In this document: positions 11,514-22,584 of the stretch, piece after piece
Numbering within the stretch: position 1 is the first letter of the stretch
Layout of the letters: every line of letters begins with the position of its first letter
DNA from: Phocoena phocoena
Lineage: Eukaryota > Chordata > Mammalia > Artiodactyla > Phocoenidae
Assembly (NCBI RefSeq): GCF_963924675.1
Contig: NC_089230.1
Location: 7,007,001 to 7,071,000, forward strand
Reading direction: 5' to 3'
Length of the DNA: 64,000 bases
Notes under the pieces: model-generated
Seen by the model: only the letters and a program-made list of their open reading frames with translations
What the model was told of the DNA's origin: nothing
Database searches by the model: none
Position numbers and translations under genes: made by a program

Positions 11514-12047
11514 AAGCGGGCAGCTCCTCTCCCCCTCCCCCAACCTTCCTCCACACCCAGGAGGGAGGAAGGAAAGCACAGAAGGGCTTTGGACCCGGGT
11601 TTGGTTCAGTTTCACAGAACAGTCATGGTGGGTAGTAAACACTAAACAGCTCTTCACACAAGGAAGAACAATTAGCAGATGGATTAATTGCATTTTATAT
11701 CCATTTCTGGTCTCAGGGATAAGTATTCGAATGTGATCTTTTCCTTTTAATCAAACACATAGAAATTTCAAGTGAGCCTTGGTTTCCTGCTATAAATTAA
11801 AGCAATTTTCACCTTTTCAGTGTTCAACCGTTACCTTTAAAAATATTTCCTGATTTAACAATACAAATTCAAAAGAAATAGAAATCTTGCGTCTCCTAAC
11901 TTTCTCCGCTAAGCCGTTGGTGTTCAGGGTAAAAACCGGGGACACCCACATGGCTGAAGTGAGAACAACATGTCTTTACCCATGAGGAACTCGAAAAATA
12001 TAGTTTGGCTTTAATTAATTGTGAATGAGAAGAAAACACACGATCTA

Positions 12048-12077
12048 GATATATCATTTAATGTTCTATAGTTTGGG
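12048..12077 (+). repeat. 30-bp dispersed direct repeat, copy 2
   Basis: This is the second copy of the 11484-11513 block, 564 bases downstream, with one substitution. Confidence 0.9.
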
Positions 12078-12576
12078 TGTCTGGAGTTCTTTCATAAGGC
12101 AACACGGTTACTCTGCCTACACATGTGCAAATGAACGGAGGGATGCAAAGAGCAAAAATTCTTCCCCAAGTGCAGGAAAAAAACACTTGATTCGGGACTT
12201 TAAGATCAAGTGTTTAAAGCTACCTTTAATGAGTTGGAAAAACAATGAGTTCATAAACAATTTAGTTAATAAGTTATTTCTAGTCCAACAACCTTACTTA
12301 TTTAAACTCCCTGGAAGAAAGAAGGGGTTCCTACCAGAGACTAGTGGCAGAAATGTTTGGAGAGAGGAGAGATTAGCAGAGAAGAAACAAACCAGAAGGG
12401 CCTCCAGGGTGTCCAGGGTGACGTTAGGTGCCTAAAGAAAGGAGGTGAGGTGATGGAGAGAAGGCAAAGAGGGGGCCACTGGAAACAGAGCAGCCATTTC
12501 CGCACCCGCAAAGTCCGGGTTCCTGTGTCTAAGTGTCCAATTTAATCCTCACATCTATCATATACATACCACTTTT

Positions 12577-12886
12577 TTTTTAAAGGCTTTTTAAAATTAA
12601 CTTTTATTGGAGTACAGTAGCTTTTTTAAAATATTTTTTTAATATTTATTTATTTAGTTTTGGCAGCGTCGGGTCTTAGTTGAGGGACACAGGCTCTTCA
12701 TTGCGGAGCGCGGGCTTGTCTCTAGTTGTGGCTTGTGGGCTCCAGAGCGCACGGGCTCAGTAGTTGTGGCGCGAGGGCTTAGTTGCCCCGCGGCCTGTGG
12801 GATCTTAGTTCCCCGACCAGGGATCGAACCTGTGTCCCCTGCATTGGCAGGTGGATTCTTAACCACTGCGCCACCAGGGAAGTCCC
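12577..12886 (-). mobile_element. CHR-type SINE with an L1-like 3' tail
   Basis: On the minus strand it starts 'gggacttccctggtggcgca' and runs through the tRNA-related region (B-box GGTTCGATCCC) and body to a TAAA-rich tail. After that tail comes 'gtactccaataaaagttaat' (plus about 12587-12610), the very end of a cetartiodactyl L1. A 14-bp TSD (tacataccactttt, 12563-12576 and 12887-12900) encloses the whole composite. The open frame at 12654-12932 is its translation. Confidence 0.93.
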
Positions 12887-12900
12887 TACATACCACTTTT

Positions 12901-13229
12901 ATTACTCCCGCTTTATAGAAGAGGAGAAACAATCACAGAAATAAGTAATTTACCCCAGGCCATCCTATGTGGAAGCCATTTGGGGCGGGGGGGGGGGGGA
13001 AGGCAGACCTTGGTAACCAAACAGACATGAGTGACAAGGATGACCCCTGGGTGAAAGGTACAGACATCACTGACAGAGTCCATACAGATGAGGAAGCCAA
13101 AACAGCACCTCAGCCACCAGAGAATGTGAACCACACCCCTCCAGTGAATCCAGGCCCGTCTCCTTCTAACACTCCCACACGCTATAGGCTCCAGGCAAGC
13201 AGTCCCCGTCAAAACTCAGCCAGGCTTTT
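12901..13229. other. No gene recognised; unique DNA with a G run
   Basis: A poly-G run interrupted by one C lies at about 12982-13000. The 116-codon frame at 12967-13317 runs into the L2 fragment that follows and is probably chance. Confidence 0.45.
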
Positions 13230-13445
13230 TTCTTCCCCGTCTCTGAAATGCCCCAGCACGTCACACCTCTCTTGTGTGTGTGTGTCTTGTGATGTGACTC
13301 ACCACCTCCCACACTAGGTTGTGAGCACATCGAAGACAAGAGCTTAGAGTCAACAATCCTAACTACCACCCCGCCCCCCCCACGGCCTAGAACCTTCCTT
13401 GGCACACAACAGGCGCTTACTGTCTCATGAGTGAGCGAGTGCATG
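13230..13445 (+). mobile_element. L2 LINE 3' end
   Basis: 'cccacactaggttgtgagca', 'cctagaaccttccttggcac' and 'acaacaggcgcttactgtct' follow the L2 3' terminal order, ending near a degenerate 'tgagtgagcgagtg'. Confidence 0.7.
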
Positions 13446-13904
13446 CATCAATTGGATTCAGTGCTCTTATCTGCCTGCTGTATATCTACACGATGTAGTA
13501 AAAATGAATGGGAAGTTACGTTTTGAAAAAAAAAATTGTAATGGAGAGCAAACCGTTTCTATGATTGAAGTGTCAATCCCATTTAAATAAAAAAGTTCTT
13601 TCCTGTGATTCATTGAGCCTTCTTCCTAGTTGCAATCTGAGAACTCTGTACCCGCATCGGAGTGGGGTGGGGGGCAGCGATGGAGGAGGGGGAAAGGGGC
13701 TCACGCCCCAGGTGGGCCAGTCCCCTGCTGTGAAGCCGGACCACAGGCCCTCAGCCAAGTCCCAGTGAGGTTGGGGCGGAGGGAAGGGGAGAAAATGAGA
13801 CACATACATGCTGTGTTCAGTACACTGCCCGCAGTAAGTGCCAAACAAATGGTTCCTGTTTGTACCAGCAGCAGTCGCGACTGTTCTTTCCCAACTCTTA
13901 AATT
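13446..13904. other. No gene recognised
   Basis: Unique sequence. The antisense frames near 13565-13848 are proline- and glycine-rich chance frames around a G-rich patch at 13664-13700. Confidence 0.45.
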
Positions 13905-14030
13905 AGGCAGGTCAGTTACCTCCTTCGTGGTTTTTCCTCTGTAAAATGCAGACAGTGATCCACTGTCACATCTTCCTCACTGTATTATGAAAATACAGCT
14001 AGACTTCGTGAATATTCAAGACAGTTGCGA
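13905..14030 (+). mobile_element. MIR SINE fragment
   Basis: 'ggtcagttacctccttcgtg' followed by 'ttttcctctgtaaaatgcag' matches the MIR segment 'gttacttaacctctctg...tcctcatctgtaaaatg'. Confidence 0.55.
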
Positions 14031-14412
14031 AAAGAAGTGCGTTCCATGGTCTGAAAACAAATGAAAAGCACGGCAGCCCCGGATCGGTAATTTCTGGAAT
14101 CACGAGATCACAGGGAGAAAAGCTCCGCTGCCCGTTCTGCTCCTTGGTCACCACGCATGGATCTGTTCACAAGCCGGAGGCCACCACCTCTGCAGATTTA
14201 TCCTGGAGACATCTCCGGTGCCTGCCCAGCCGGTGCTTCACGTGGGACAAGCGGACTCCGCTGAGATTGGATGAACTGGCTCACAGGCCAGACAGGAGCA
14301 GCTCCCTAAAGCCACTTCCCAGCTCGCAAGTTGACTATGTTTAAATATTCACACAGACTCCTTGTTGGCACAGCGGTCCTGTGAACTGAAACTCCTTTTC
14401 TCTTCGCTGACA
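14031..14412. other. No gene recognised; CpG-retaining unique DNA
   Basis: The region 14060-14330 keeps several CpGs and has open frames on both strands, but I see no convincing exon boundaries. Confidence 0.4.
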
Positions 14413-14640
14413 CAGGGTTTCTCAGCCTCAGCGCTGCTGACCTTTGGGGCTGGATAATTCCCAGTTGTGGGGCTGGCCTGAGCATGGCAGGATGCTCAGC
14501 AGGGTCCCTGGCCTCTGCCCACCGAGATGCCCGCAGCCCCCGACCCTGTGGTAACAACCCCAAATGTCTCCAGACATTGCCAATGTCCCCGGAGACCAAA
14601 CCACTCCCCACTGAGGACCACTGGCCCACCGCGTCCCTGC
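14413..14640 (-). mobile_element. MER20 (hAT-Charlie) DNA transposon
   Basis: The sequence is the reverse complement of MER20: 'gggtttctcagcctcagcgc', 'tggctggataattccc'-type text, 'caaatgtctccagacattgc' and the closing 'ctgaggaccactgg'. Termini are worn but both ends are present, so it is near full length. Confidence 0.85.
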
Positions 14641-15527
14641 AGTATTGTGTGCTGAGGTGATGTCATTTCACCGACACATCTTCCTTTCAAATTCCCCATG
14701 TGTCCACACAGGAGAGGTTTTTGCCGAGATCCACGGCTACAGACTGTTTTCCTGTCTGGTTGACATCACCTCGTTGACAGCGGTGTGATTCCTGTGCGAA
14801 GATGTGCTCTGGAGTGACCATTTTTGGAGAAAGTCCCAGGGTATTCTGGGAGTGAATTTGAACGGCTCTTAGCGGCAGGAGAGATGGCAAATATACACTT
14901 AAGGCAATTCAGGAAAAGCTTGCCCCGCACCATCGGATGAATAGGGGCTGTACTGTCTGGTAACCCGTCAAGAAGCCTCGAATTCACCTAAAACTGAAGC
15001 TCGATTTCTCCAAAACAAAACAACCAAATCTGGGTTTCTGCTTTCCCACCCAAGCTTTTCGATTCTCAACCCCGTCACAGCTCATCTGGGAAGTCTCTAA
15101 TTGCTATTAAGGTTTTCTGCAAACGAGAAGACAATGTATATTACTTGTGTAATTAAAATGATCCTGTCAGATACTTCAGAATTTTTACGGCAAATCACGA
15201 TTCCAGGTACAAAATGATGTCTCAGGCACAAAATTCAGCCACGTGACCATTTTTCTACATTATCTTCCTGGTGCCAACTGAATTGCAGTTTCTGTTATGT
15301 AAACGTGCATCACATTTTACATCCTTGGCAAATACCTACAGAATTTAATTTCCTGTTGTCAGTACCCCTTCTTAAAGAGCTGTGTCTCCCATTCCATTTG
15401 AAATGTTGATATAAAACCTCAGTTAGCTGGGGTGAGCGAGGGTTCTTCTTTGGACGTAAGTCCAAACTTGGCTCCCAAGCTTCTCCTGGTGGGTCATCAG
15501 CAGATGACTAGTACCATGGAGTTCTAC
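14641..15527. other. No gene recognised; unique DNA
   Basis: Mixed composition with short frames only and no recognised repeat. Confidence 0.5.
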
Positions 15528-15553
15528 CGCGTGTGCTTTTTTTTTTTCTCTTT

Positions 15554-15603
15554 CGGCCTTTTGGCTAAGATCAAGTGTAGTATCTGTTCTTATCAGTTTA
15601 ATA
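15554..15603 (+). pseudogene. Truncated U2 snRNA retropseudogene
   Basis: Fifty bases match nucleotides about 10-59 of U2 snRNA, including 'cggccttttggctaagatca' and 'gtatctgttcttatcagttt'. The match stops before U2 stem-loop IIa completes, so the Sm site and 3' domain are missing. Related sequences flank it: 'taccgcgtgtgctttt' just upstream and 'taccatgtgtgctttt' just downstream. These look like an imperfect TSD from LINE-mediated retroposition. Extra T residues precede the match in place of the U2 5' end. It has no promoter and cannot be functional. Confidence 0.93.
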
Positions 15604-15619
15604 CCATGTGTGCTTTTAA

Positions 15620-17064
15620 CTGACACCAAATTGACTCTTTACACTTGGCTAAGAAGCATGAAAAGACAGGACAAAAGGATACACAGTGCAGACAGTTACA
15701 TCTGCCCCTGCGCTCAGAAGGTGTGGGTGTGTAGGAGAGCAGCAGTGAATCTGACCCTTTCTCTTCTGATTTCCGGCCCCCACATGAGTGTGAGTATACT
15801 GTATTGTTTTTAAACAGCACAGCCCAAATAACCCCAACCAGCTACTTCAGCTGGCCCTCAGCCTGAGAAACAGTCATTTGTTTTAGCCCTGGAAGAAAAA
15901 CTGATTTATTGGACTTATTGAGAAGTCCATTGGTCTCCAGAATGGCCATCCCCTCGTAAGGAAACTTTAAGGGTTACATCAGTGACTCAGTCCCCTTTGC
16001 CGTATTCTCTGGACTGGAGATTGAACCAGGTGTGAGCAGTGATGCCTCGGTCGCTCCCCTATTTCCAGTTGGACAATGTCACCTTCTAAGGGCCCCTTAG
16101 AAGGGGCCCTGCCAGTTTCTTGCTGGACAAATGCACTTTCGCCCCATCCCCCTTCTGACTTGGGCATCTCTGACCTGTTCCTTTTGACTTCTTCTCCCTC
16201 TGGAATCCATGAAAGGAGAAATATCCTTTATATGCACTACATTTTGTATTGTCTCTAACGTATCAACTTGTTCAATAGCCAACCACGTGGGTAAAGTTCT
16301 CTCCGCCCACCCTCCTCCTCTTATACACCATCTCTCTGTTCCCTTCTCACTTTTCCTTCTTCTTTATTTCCTTAATTCAGCTTTGCTTCAACCCACTGTC
16401 TACCTGGCACTTTGCAGGAGCCTCGGATGCAAAGGAGGACACTTTGCAGCCCAGAGCCCAGGAACACAAGCCCAAGGGTAGCAGACAAAGATGCACAAAT
16501 CCACAGAAGGCCAAGGTCAAAGGTAAACATTCTAGAATTCTCCACCTTGAAAAAGACAATTGCTCGCAACTGAATGAGTGCTGGCATAACATTGGCCACC
16601 ATATAAACCTTTCAAGGGCATTCACAGACACCAGGTTTGCTATAATTTGGACTTGACATAAAATTAGTACAGCGACATAGCCTTTGCTTTCAAATACGAG
16701 GTAGGTTTTTCCAGCAGAAGGTATCCTGGGAATTTGCAAGACACAAATAAATGTTAAAAGAAAATCCCTTGATTAGAAATATAAGAAATATCTTTCTGAG
16801 AAAAAAAAATTATCTCATTAATAGTATGTTCATACCTGTCACCTACTAGGAGTTAATAAATGTGTCTTGAATGAACGGGTAAACTTACTTGGGTAAATGA
16901 GTACATTTTTCCCTGAATAGGAAAATAAATACCTGTGTATCTTAAGTCTTGTCCTGCATTCTAACTGCACAGAGATCACAGAACAAGGAAATGTATCTTC
17001 ACTTTGAGGAAGGAGGCATTGAGACCTTCCCTGGTTCTTTTGTGCTTTTCTTAAAACGGATAAT
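15620..17064. other. No gene recognised; unique DNA with a short palindrome
   Basis: No recognised repeat. A 22-base palindromic hairpin lies at 16089-16110. Open frames such as 16377-16739 (minus) and 16444-16656 (plus) overlap antisense and have no further support. Confidence 0.45.
16089..16110. repeat. Perfect 10-bp inverted repeat with 2-base spacer
   Basis: AGGGCCCCTT at 16089-16098 pairs exactly with AAGGGGCCCT at 16101-16110. Confidence 0.92.
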
Positions 17065-17077
17065 CTAAACATACCTT

Positions 17078-17434
17078 CTTTCTTTTTTTAAATAAATTTA
17101 TTCATTTATTTTTTGGCTGTGTTGGGTCTTCGTTGCTGCGTGCAGGCTTTCTCTAGTTGTGGCGAGCGGGGGCTACTCTTGGTTGCGGTGCGTGGGCTTC
17201 TCATTGCGGTGGCTTCTCTTGTTGCGGAGCATGGGCTCTAGGCATGCAGGCTTCAGTGGTTGTGGCGTGTGGGCTCAGTAGTTGTGGCTTGCAGGCTCTA
17301 GAGCGCAGGCTCAGTAGTTGTGGCGCACAGGCTTAGTTGCTCCGCGGCATGTGGGATCTTCCCAGACCAGGGCTCGAACCTATGTCCCTTGCGTTGGCAG
17401 GCAGATTCTTAACCGCTGCGCCACCAGGGAAGCC
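17078..17434 (-). mobile_element. Full-length long-form CHR SINE
   Basis: Minus-strand head 'gggcttccctggtggcgcag' and B-box region 'ggttcgagccctggtctggg' are followed by the long body and a TAAA-rich tail. An exact 13-bp TSD (ctaaacatacctt) flanks it at 17065-17077 and 17435-17447. Confidence 0.97.
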
Positions 17435-17489
17435 CTAAACATACCTTTGTGAATGTATCTCTTCTTTTAAAACAACAGCAACATCTGGT

Positions 17490-17725
17490 TAGAGGTAGTA
17501 GTACTCATAGCAATCATGTATCAAGCACGTGTGTCCCAGCCACTGCGCTAAGAACTTCACAGACACAATCTCATTTGCTTTTCTCTTCCACCCCTCTGAA
17601 CCGGTTGACTTCATCTGACCCAGGAAGAAAGAGACCCTTGAAGAGACTGATTTGCTCAAGGTCGCCCAGTGGCCTCACCCGCCTCCTTGGAGGCTGAGCT
17701 CAGGGTTCTGGACCCCCTCACTGAA
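17490..17725 (-). mobile_element. MIR SINE
   Basis: 'ccactgcgctaagaacttca', 'caatctcatttgcttttctc' and 'actgatttgctcaaggtcgc' give the antisense MIR order of core, then tRNA-related region. Confidence 0.75.
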
Positions 17726-19934
17726 AAGCCCTTCCTTCAGGGACAGGGATGCAAAGATTTGTTTCAGCTGCATCCTTAACCTCAAAACGAGTGCATCATT
17801 CCAGGTGAACAGTTTATGCTGCAGGATTATTTACTCACCCAGTTAACCAAGTTCAGTCAACTGGCTCTAAGCCAGATTTTTAAAAATGTATCAGAATCCA
17901 ACATTGTGACTCCCCAAATCCCCATAGGTGCACGAAAGCAAATACATGGAAGACATTGGTGAGCAAGTGCAGTGTGACTGAAGACTGAGTTTCAGAAAGA
18001 CACCAGCTGATGCTGTCAGCAGCTTCCCTTCCCCAGCTTTTATCCAAGCTCCGTGTTGTCCCTTCACAGCGGGGTAACACAGTACTCTTTTCATCCAAGT
18101 AGTCGGCGGTTTTATTGGTTGCCTTTTTATTTATCCAAGATTGTGATTGTTCTAACTAATGTTTTATCACTTCCTTGAAGAAATCTATCATTGGGTTTCA
18201 TAGATAAAGGCGAGTAATGCAGTTTATAAAATAACCAAAATATGTCCCTAAATTCCACTATTTTAACAGTAACCCTGCTGCCAAGACAACAGACGCTAAT
18301 ATTCTTATCCGTGTCTTTTGTATCCTGTAGGAAAGAGTTCACTAGTATAATAAGATAGAACTGTTTGGGTATTTCTCTGTGACCCCACCACCACCACTGC
18401 TGTTTGGGGTAATATTTGAAGGATGATTGTGTCAGAGGAAATACTGTGAATCTAGACAAAGACAAGCTGTGTAAAGGAAACACGCAGTAAAGAAAATCTA
18501 TAGTTTACAAACCAAATAGAATTGGAGCACCGGCGCAGAGCTGCCAGGTTGCCTCCCCTGATGTAATGAACAGTGATCTCTTCACATCAAATGTCCTCTG
18601 AAAAGAAAGTGGCCCCTGCCTGGACACTAGGCAATTGTCCGGGAGCCAGTTCGTTCCTGGAAGAGACCAGGGGGACTTGGGTCCCTGAATCGTGGACCAA
18701 GAGATGCTCCAGATGTGAAACAGTGCAGCTTTCATGACATCACGTGGGCGGCGCTGGGCAGATAGCAAAGAACGGGGAAACTGGGCGCAGGATGGAAGAG
18801 TCCTGGGAGGTGGGGAAGGATTCCAAAACTCATCCTCCACCCTCAAGAGTCAAATTTCAGTCTTTCAAACAAATCAGGAGAGAAGGAAACCAAAATGAAA
18901 AAGAGAATTTTCTTCATAACTGTGTGCTTCTGAAGTGCAGTGCCATTCATCTGAAGTCTGTTAGATACAATTAGAACCCAGCTATCCTTGTCTCGAGCAT
19001 GCTTTAGGATAATTGCTTTGATGTGCCCATAAAACATATTAATAATAACTCACTGCTGAGATTTTATGTAGAACTTGGGATGCCTACAGTCTTAAAAGGA
19101 TGCCTAGGACATATGGGGGGAAAAGCAAAATGATAAACTGTCCGAATGGAGAGATTGAAGTTCAGCTACCTTAAGTTCCAATGAAAAGTAGGCATGATCA
19201 TGAACTCTATCTGCCTACCACCATAGTTAGGATGCCCCTGCCACAGATGCCAGCAAGAGAGGAGACAACCAGGGCTGGGGCACCTGCCGTGTGCACAGCC
19301 TCACGCCTGGGACCCGTCCTCTGGTGGAAAGAGCGCTCTTTAAGTAGAGTTTTCTGCTGGGGCTCTTTGATACCAGATATGAGTAGACAACTTCCGTCAA
19401 ATATGAGGGGGGAAAGTCTGCCTCACTGAATGCTGTGCCCCGTGGCAATGAATGTGCTGTCGGTTTCCACAAAAGCCTCTTTGTGACAGATCACCTCTGA
19501 CACCATGAATGCCATCACAGCAGAAGCTGTGCCCTTCTTTGTTGTCGGACGTGAAATCCTACAATGCAGAGCTCCGTCCTCCTCCTGCTTTCTTTTTACA
19601 ATGCTCGTTTGCATTCCCAGTAGTTGGAAGTGATGGTGGAGCCTGGGTGCTTGTAGGATGTATGAGGGATGCTTAACAGAGATTCTGACATGTTTCACTT
19701 TGAACAGGTTTGCCAAGTTCCGGATGGTGCCTCTAAGCACCAGTAACTTAAATATCACCCAGCTGAGGACAAAAAGCCACGGTTGCAAAATACATAACCT
19801 GTTGGGTGTAGGGTTTCTGCCAAGATCAATGAGAAGAGCTTGAAGGTCGTGTGATTCCCACATGGAGTTCATGGACTGTGCTCAGTCAAGCACCTTTTGA
19901 AGTCTGAAGACACATCGAGAGAACTTTTCATTCT
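17726..19934. other. No gene recognised; unique DNA
   Basis: About 2.2 kb without a recognised repeat. A 118-codon minus frame (18127-18483), a 113-codon minus frame (18505-18846) and a 149-codon minus frame (19423-19872) occur. None shows known motifs or paired splice sites. Confidence 0.45.
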
Positions 19935-20500
19935 TCCACCCATCTCTTCATTCATTCAACTAATGTTTACTTAGGGACTTCTGTGTGTGTCATGTTGTGC
20001 TAGGTCCTGAGTTGAGTTGGTTAAGCAGCAAGAGATAAAAGTGTATCCGGGGGAAAATTACATAATCTCTGAAAAAAAGATCTACAGAAACATTGCATTA
20101 GATCATAACATCGAAGCAATGTTAAATTCCTGAATGTTGTCACTATATTGCAGTTATGTAGGAGAATGCCATTGTTCATAAGAGGTGTATATTCAGGGCT
20201 AAAGTATTATGATGTGTACAACTATCAGATAGTTTTGGCAAAAAGTATATATGTGCGTGTGTATACGTACAATGTATCTACAGTGTATATATATTATGTA
20301 TGATATATACTATGTGTGTGTATGTATCTTCATAGAGAAACTGTTGCAAAATAGTAACGATTGGTGAATCTAGGGGGTGTTCATTATATTTATCTTGCAC
20401 TTTTTCTATGGTTTTTAAATTTTTCACAATAAATATTTAGAGGAAAATTCATCATGTCTAGCTTTAAGGAGCTTACAATCTGGAGATCAATTTTTTTTTT
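19935..20500 (-). mobile_element. L2 LINE 3' remnant, split by an L1M
   Basis: The left part has 'ttcattcattcaactaatgt' and 'catgttgtgctaggtcctga' (19935-20045). The right part resumes with 'tttaaggagcttacaatctg' (20463-20485), the next block of the antisense L2 3' end. Confidence 0.7.
20065..20445 (+). mobile_element. Ancient L1 (L1M-type) 3' UTR
   Basis: 'gcagttatgtaggagaatgc', 'cttgcactttttctatggtt' and 'aaatttttcacaataaa' follow the L1MB/L1MC 3' order. A TG/TA-rich microsatellite at 20245-20325 sits at the usual place inside it. It was inserted into an L2 copy. Confidence 0.75.
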
Positions 20501-21524
20501 TCTAATAAAAGGGAAAAGAGGGGAAGATTAGATTTAAAACATAGGGTCACAGGTCACTTGAAGGATGTTGAAACTATTAAGTCAAGGTTGGGAATCTTTG
20601 GTGAGGAGGTCTTGGGGGCCCGTGCCAGCCATACCCAGAGACTTAAGCATAAAGAAGGAAGCCCCATGGCAGACGATGTTGGGTCCAGCTGAGCCCCAGC
20701 CTTTACCCGGGGGTCCAGCCGGGTTCCCACCCCCAGTGGGTGCCCTCAGGGAAGCAAACACTGCAGGGCTCCATGGAGACCCCCAGCACCTGGAGACGGG
20801 CCCCTGCTGTAGACGAGTTCCTCAGAGAAGACGACAGCAGTCCAGCGTCTCATCTATCCTATCAGCCCGACCTTCATGCCACAGATGTCTCCAGTCACTG
20901 CAGAAATGATGGCTGAACAACACCTGAAAGGGTCTTTAGTACTGAGGAAAGCAAAGAGGATGTTTATGAACATAAATCAGAAAGAAGATGGAACAAACAC
21001 CTTGGCGTTGTCCTTCTTCAGAAGGACTTTACAGAAGGTGATGGAAAAAGACACAGGGATACAGCGGGCAGCCAGGCCTGACCGGACTCCAGTCCCAGGG
21101 GCTCTTCCCCGCTGCTATACAAGGCTCAGCCCCCCTGCGGGGCTAGGAGAGGCCTGAGCTTCTTAAAATGTTAATGAAGTCAACACAAGATGGGGAGGAG
21201 AGAAGAGTGGCCACGAGGCAGCCTCCTTTCTCCTCTGAGTTTTTCTGAACAGTACCACCACTCATATCTTCCCCACGTCCTTCCTCTCTAATGGGTTATT
21301 TACACTCCCGTTTCAACTTCAACAGTGTCTCTGGAATTGGTCGCCACCTTCCCAGGCTCACTGTCACTACCGTGAGGCTTCTAACTGGACTTTCTGGACT
21401 CGTGCACCAGCCCCCTTCCCCCTGTATCTCTCCTATCTGATTCTTAGAAAGCAGCCGTTAGGCCTTCTCACAGTGCTAATTCTTGGCTCAGGGAAGTACT
21501 GTTTTGTGATTTTAAAACATTTAG
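20501..21524. other. No gene recognised; open frames in GC-rich DNA
   Basis: Two overlapping plus frames (20565-20909, 114 codons; 20876-21157, 93 codons) and a third frame ending at TGA 20914-20916 (about 86 codons from the previous stop) cover a GC-rich block. I recognise no domain and see no convincing splice boundaries. Confidence 0.4.
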
Positions 21525-21725
21525 GGCAATACACACTACTATATATAAAATAGATAACCGATAAGGACCTACTGTATAGCACAGGGAACTCTACTCAATA
21601 CTCTGTAATAACCTACAAGGGAAAAGAATCTGAAAAAAAAAAAGATACATATGTATGCATCACTGAATCACTGTGCTATACACCTGAAACTAACACAACG
21701 TTGTAAATCAACTATACTTCAAAGT
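21525..21725 (+). mobile_element. LINE-1 3' end (5'-truncated)
   Basis: 'aggacctactgtatagcaca', 'cacctgaaactaacacaacg' and 'taaatcaactatacttcaa' are the terminal L1 3' UTR. A TA-rich microsatellite follows at 21724-21760. Confidence 0.88.
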
Positions 21726-21760
21726 ATATACACATATATGTTATATATGTAATGTATATA

Positions 21761-22358
21761 TTCTAAAAATAAAGCACTTAGGGGTTACTCAGTTTGGTTC
21801 CCCAACTTACGGCTTACTGTCCAGAGTGAGAGCAGGCAGCGGACATGTACCTCTTCTGTCTCACTATCTTCCTGCTGGAGCTACAGGCAAGAGCCTCTCT
21901 CCTACCCTACCCTGTTCTAGAAAACTGCCTGCTCTATTCTATGGAGCCAGATGGGGTGATCAAAGCTCTTGGCAAACACAGCCCAGCGTTCCTAAAGGAA
22001 GACAGAGGAAATGGCCCTGATGTCCCAGCAGGGCTCTTGCGTTTAAAGAGAATAAGCCGATGGGAGACACATCTGAGAACAGAACCTGGACAGCCTGCAC
22101 CAGAGCCAGAGCTCGTTCAGTAAGAGCCCGCTCTCTTCAACTTCCATCCTTCACACCCTTTGTCTGAGTTTATCCCTTTGGTATTTATGCCTTCGGATGT
22201 ACCTTCACACAAGTACAAAAGGATAGTCTGATTGGCTGGAACAGAATTCTAATACATATGTAATCATAGTAAATGACAAAAATAAAATCAATTATTTTTC
22301 CTTTTTTACTCGATTTTTCATACTATGTGCTAGCTTTCTGAAGGCAATGGAACCTTTT
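21761..22358. other. No gene recognised; unique DNA
   Basis: A 92-codon plus frame (21845-22123) starts at ATG with a hydrophobic N-terminus. It lacks splice or homology support. Confidence 0.4.
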
Positions 22359-22370
22359 TATGATTTAGAC

Positions 22371-22572
22371 TTTTTCCAGCACTTATTTATTTATTATTTA
22401 CTTACTTACTTATTTATTTATTTATTTATTTATCTGTGCCGTGTCTTCATTGCAGTGTGTGGGGTCTTCAGCTGTGGCATGTGGGATCTAGTTCCCTGAC
22501 CAGGGATCAAACCCGGCGGGCCCTCTGCATTGGGAGTGCGGAGTCTTTGCCACTGGACCACCAGGGAAGTCC
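22371..22572 (-). mobile_element. CHR-type SINE with expanded (TTTA) tail
   Basis: On the minus strand it reads 'aggacttccctggtggtcca', a short body and then a long TAAA repeat (plus 22382-22434). An exact 12-bp TSD, tatgatttagac, is at 22359-22370 and 22573-22584. Confidence 0.95.
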
Positions 22573-22584
22573 TATGATTTAGAC

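Larger units (their letters stand above)
11173..12560. other. No gene recognised; unique DNA
   Basis: No family-level repeat was recognised. A dispersed 30-bp direct repeat (11484-11513 and 12048-12077) is the only internal structure. Open frames at 11380-11736 and 12061-12435 have no splice or codon support. Confidence 0.45.

Noticed and set aside
12967..13317. 116-codon plus frame
   Set aside because: It crosses from a poly-G region into an L2 fragment; no coding evidence.
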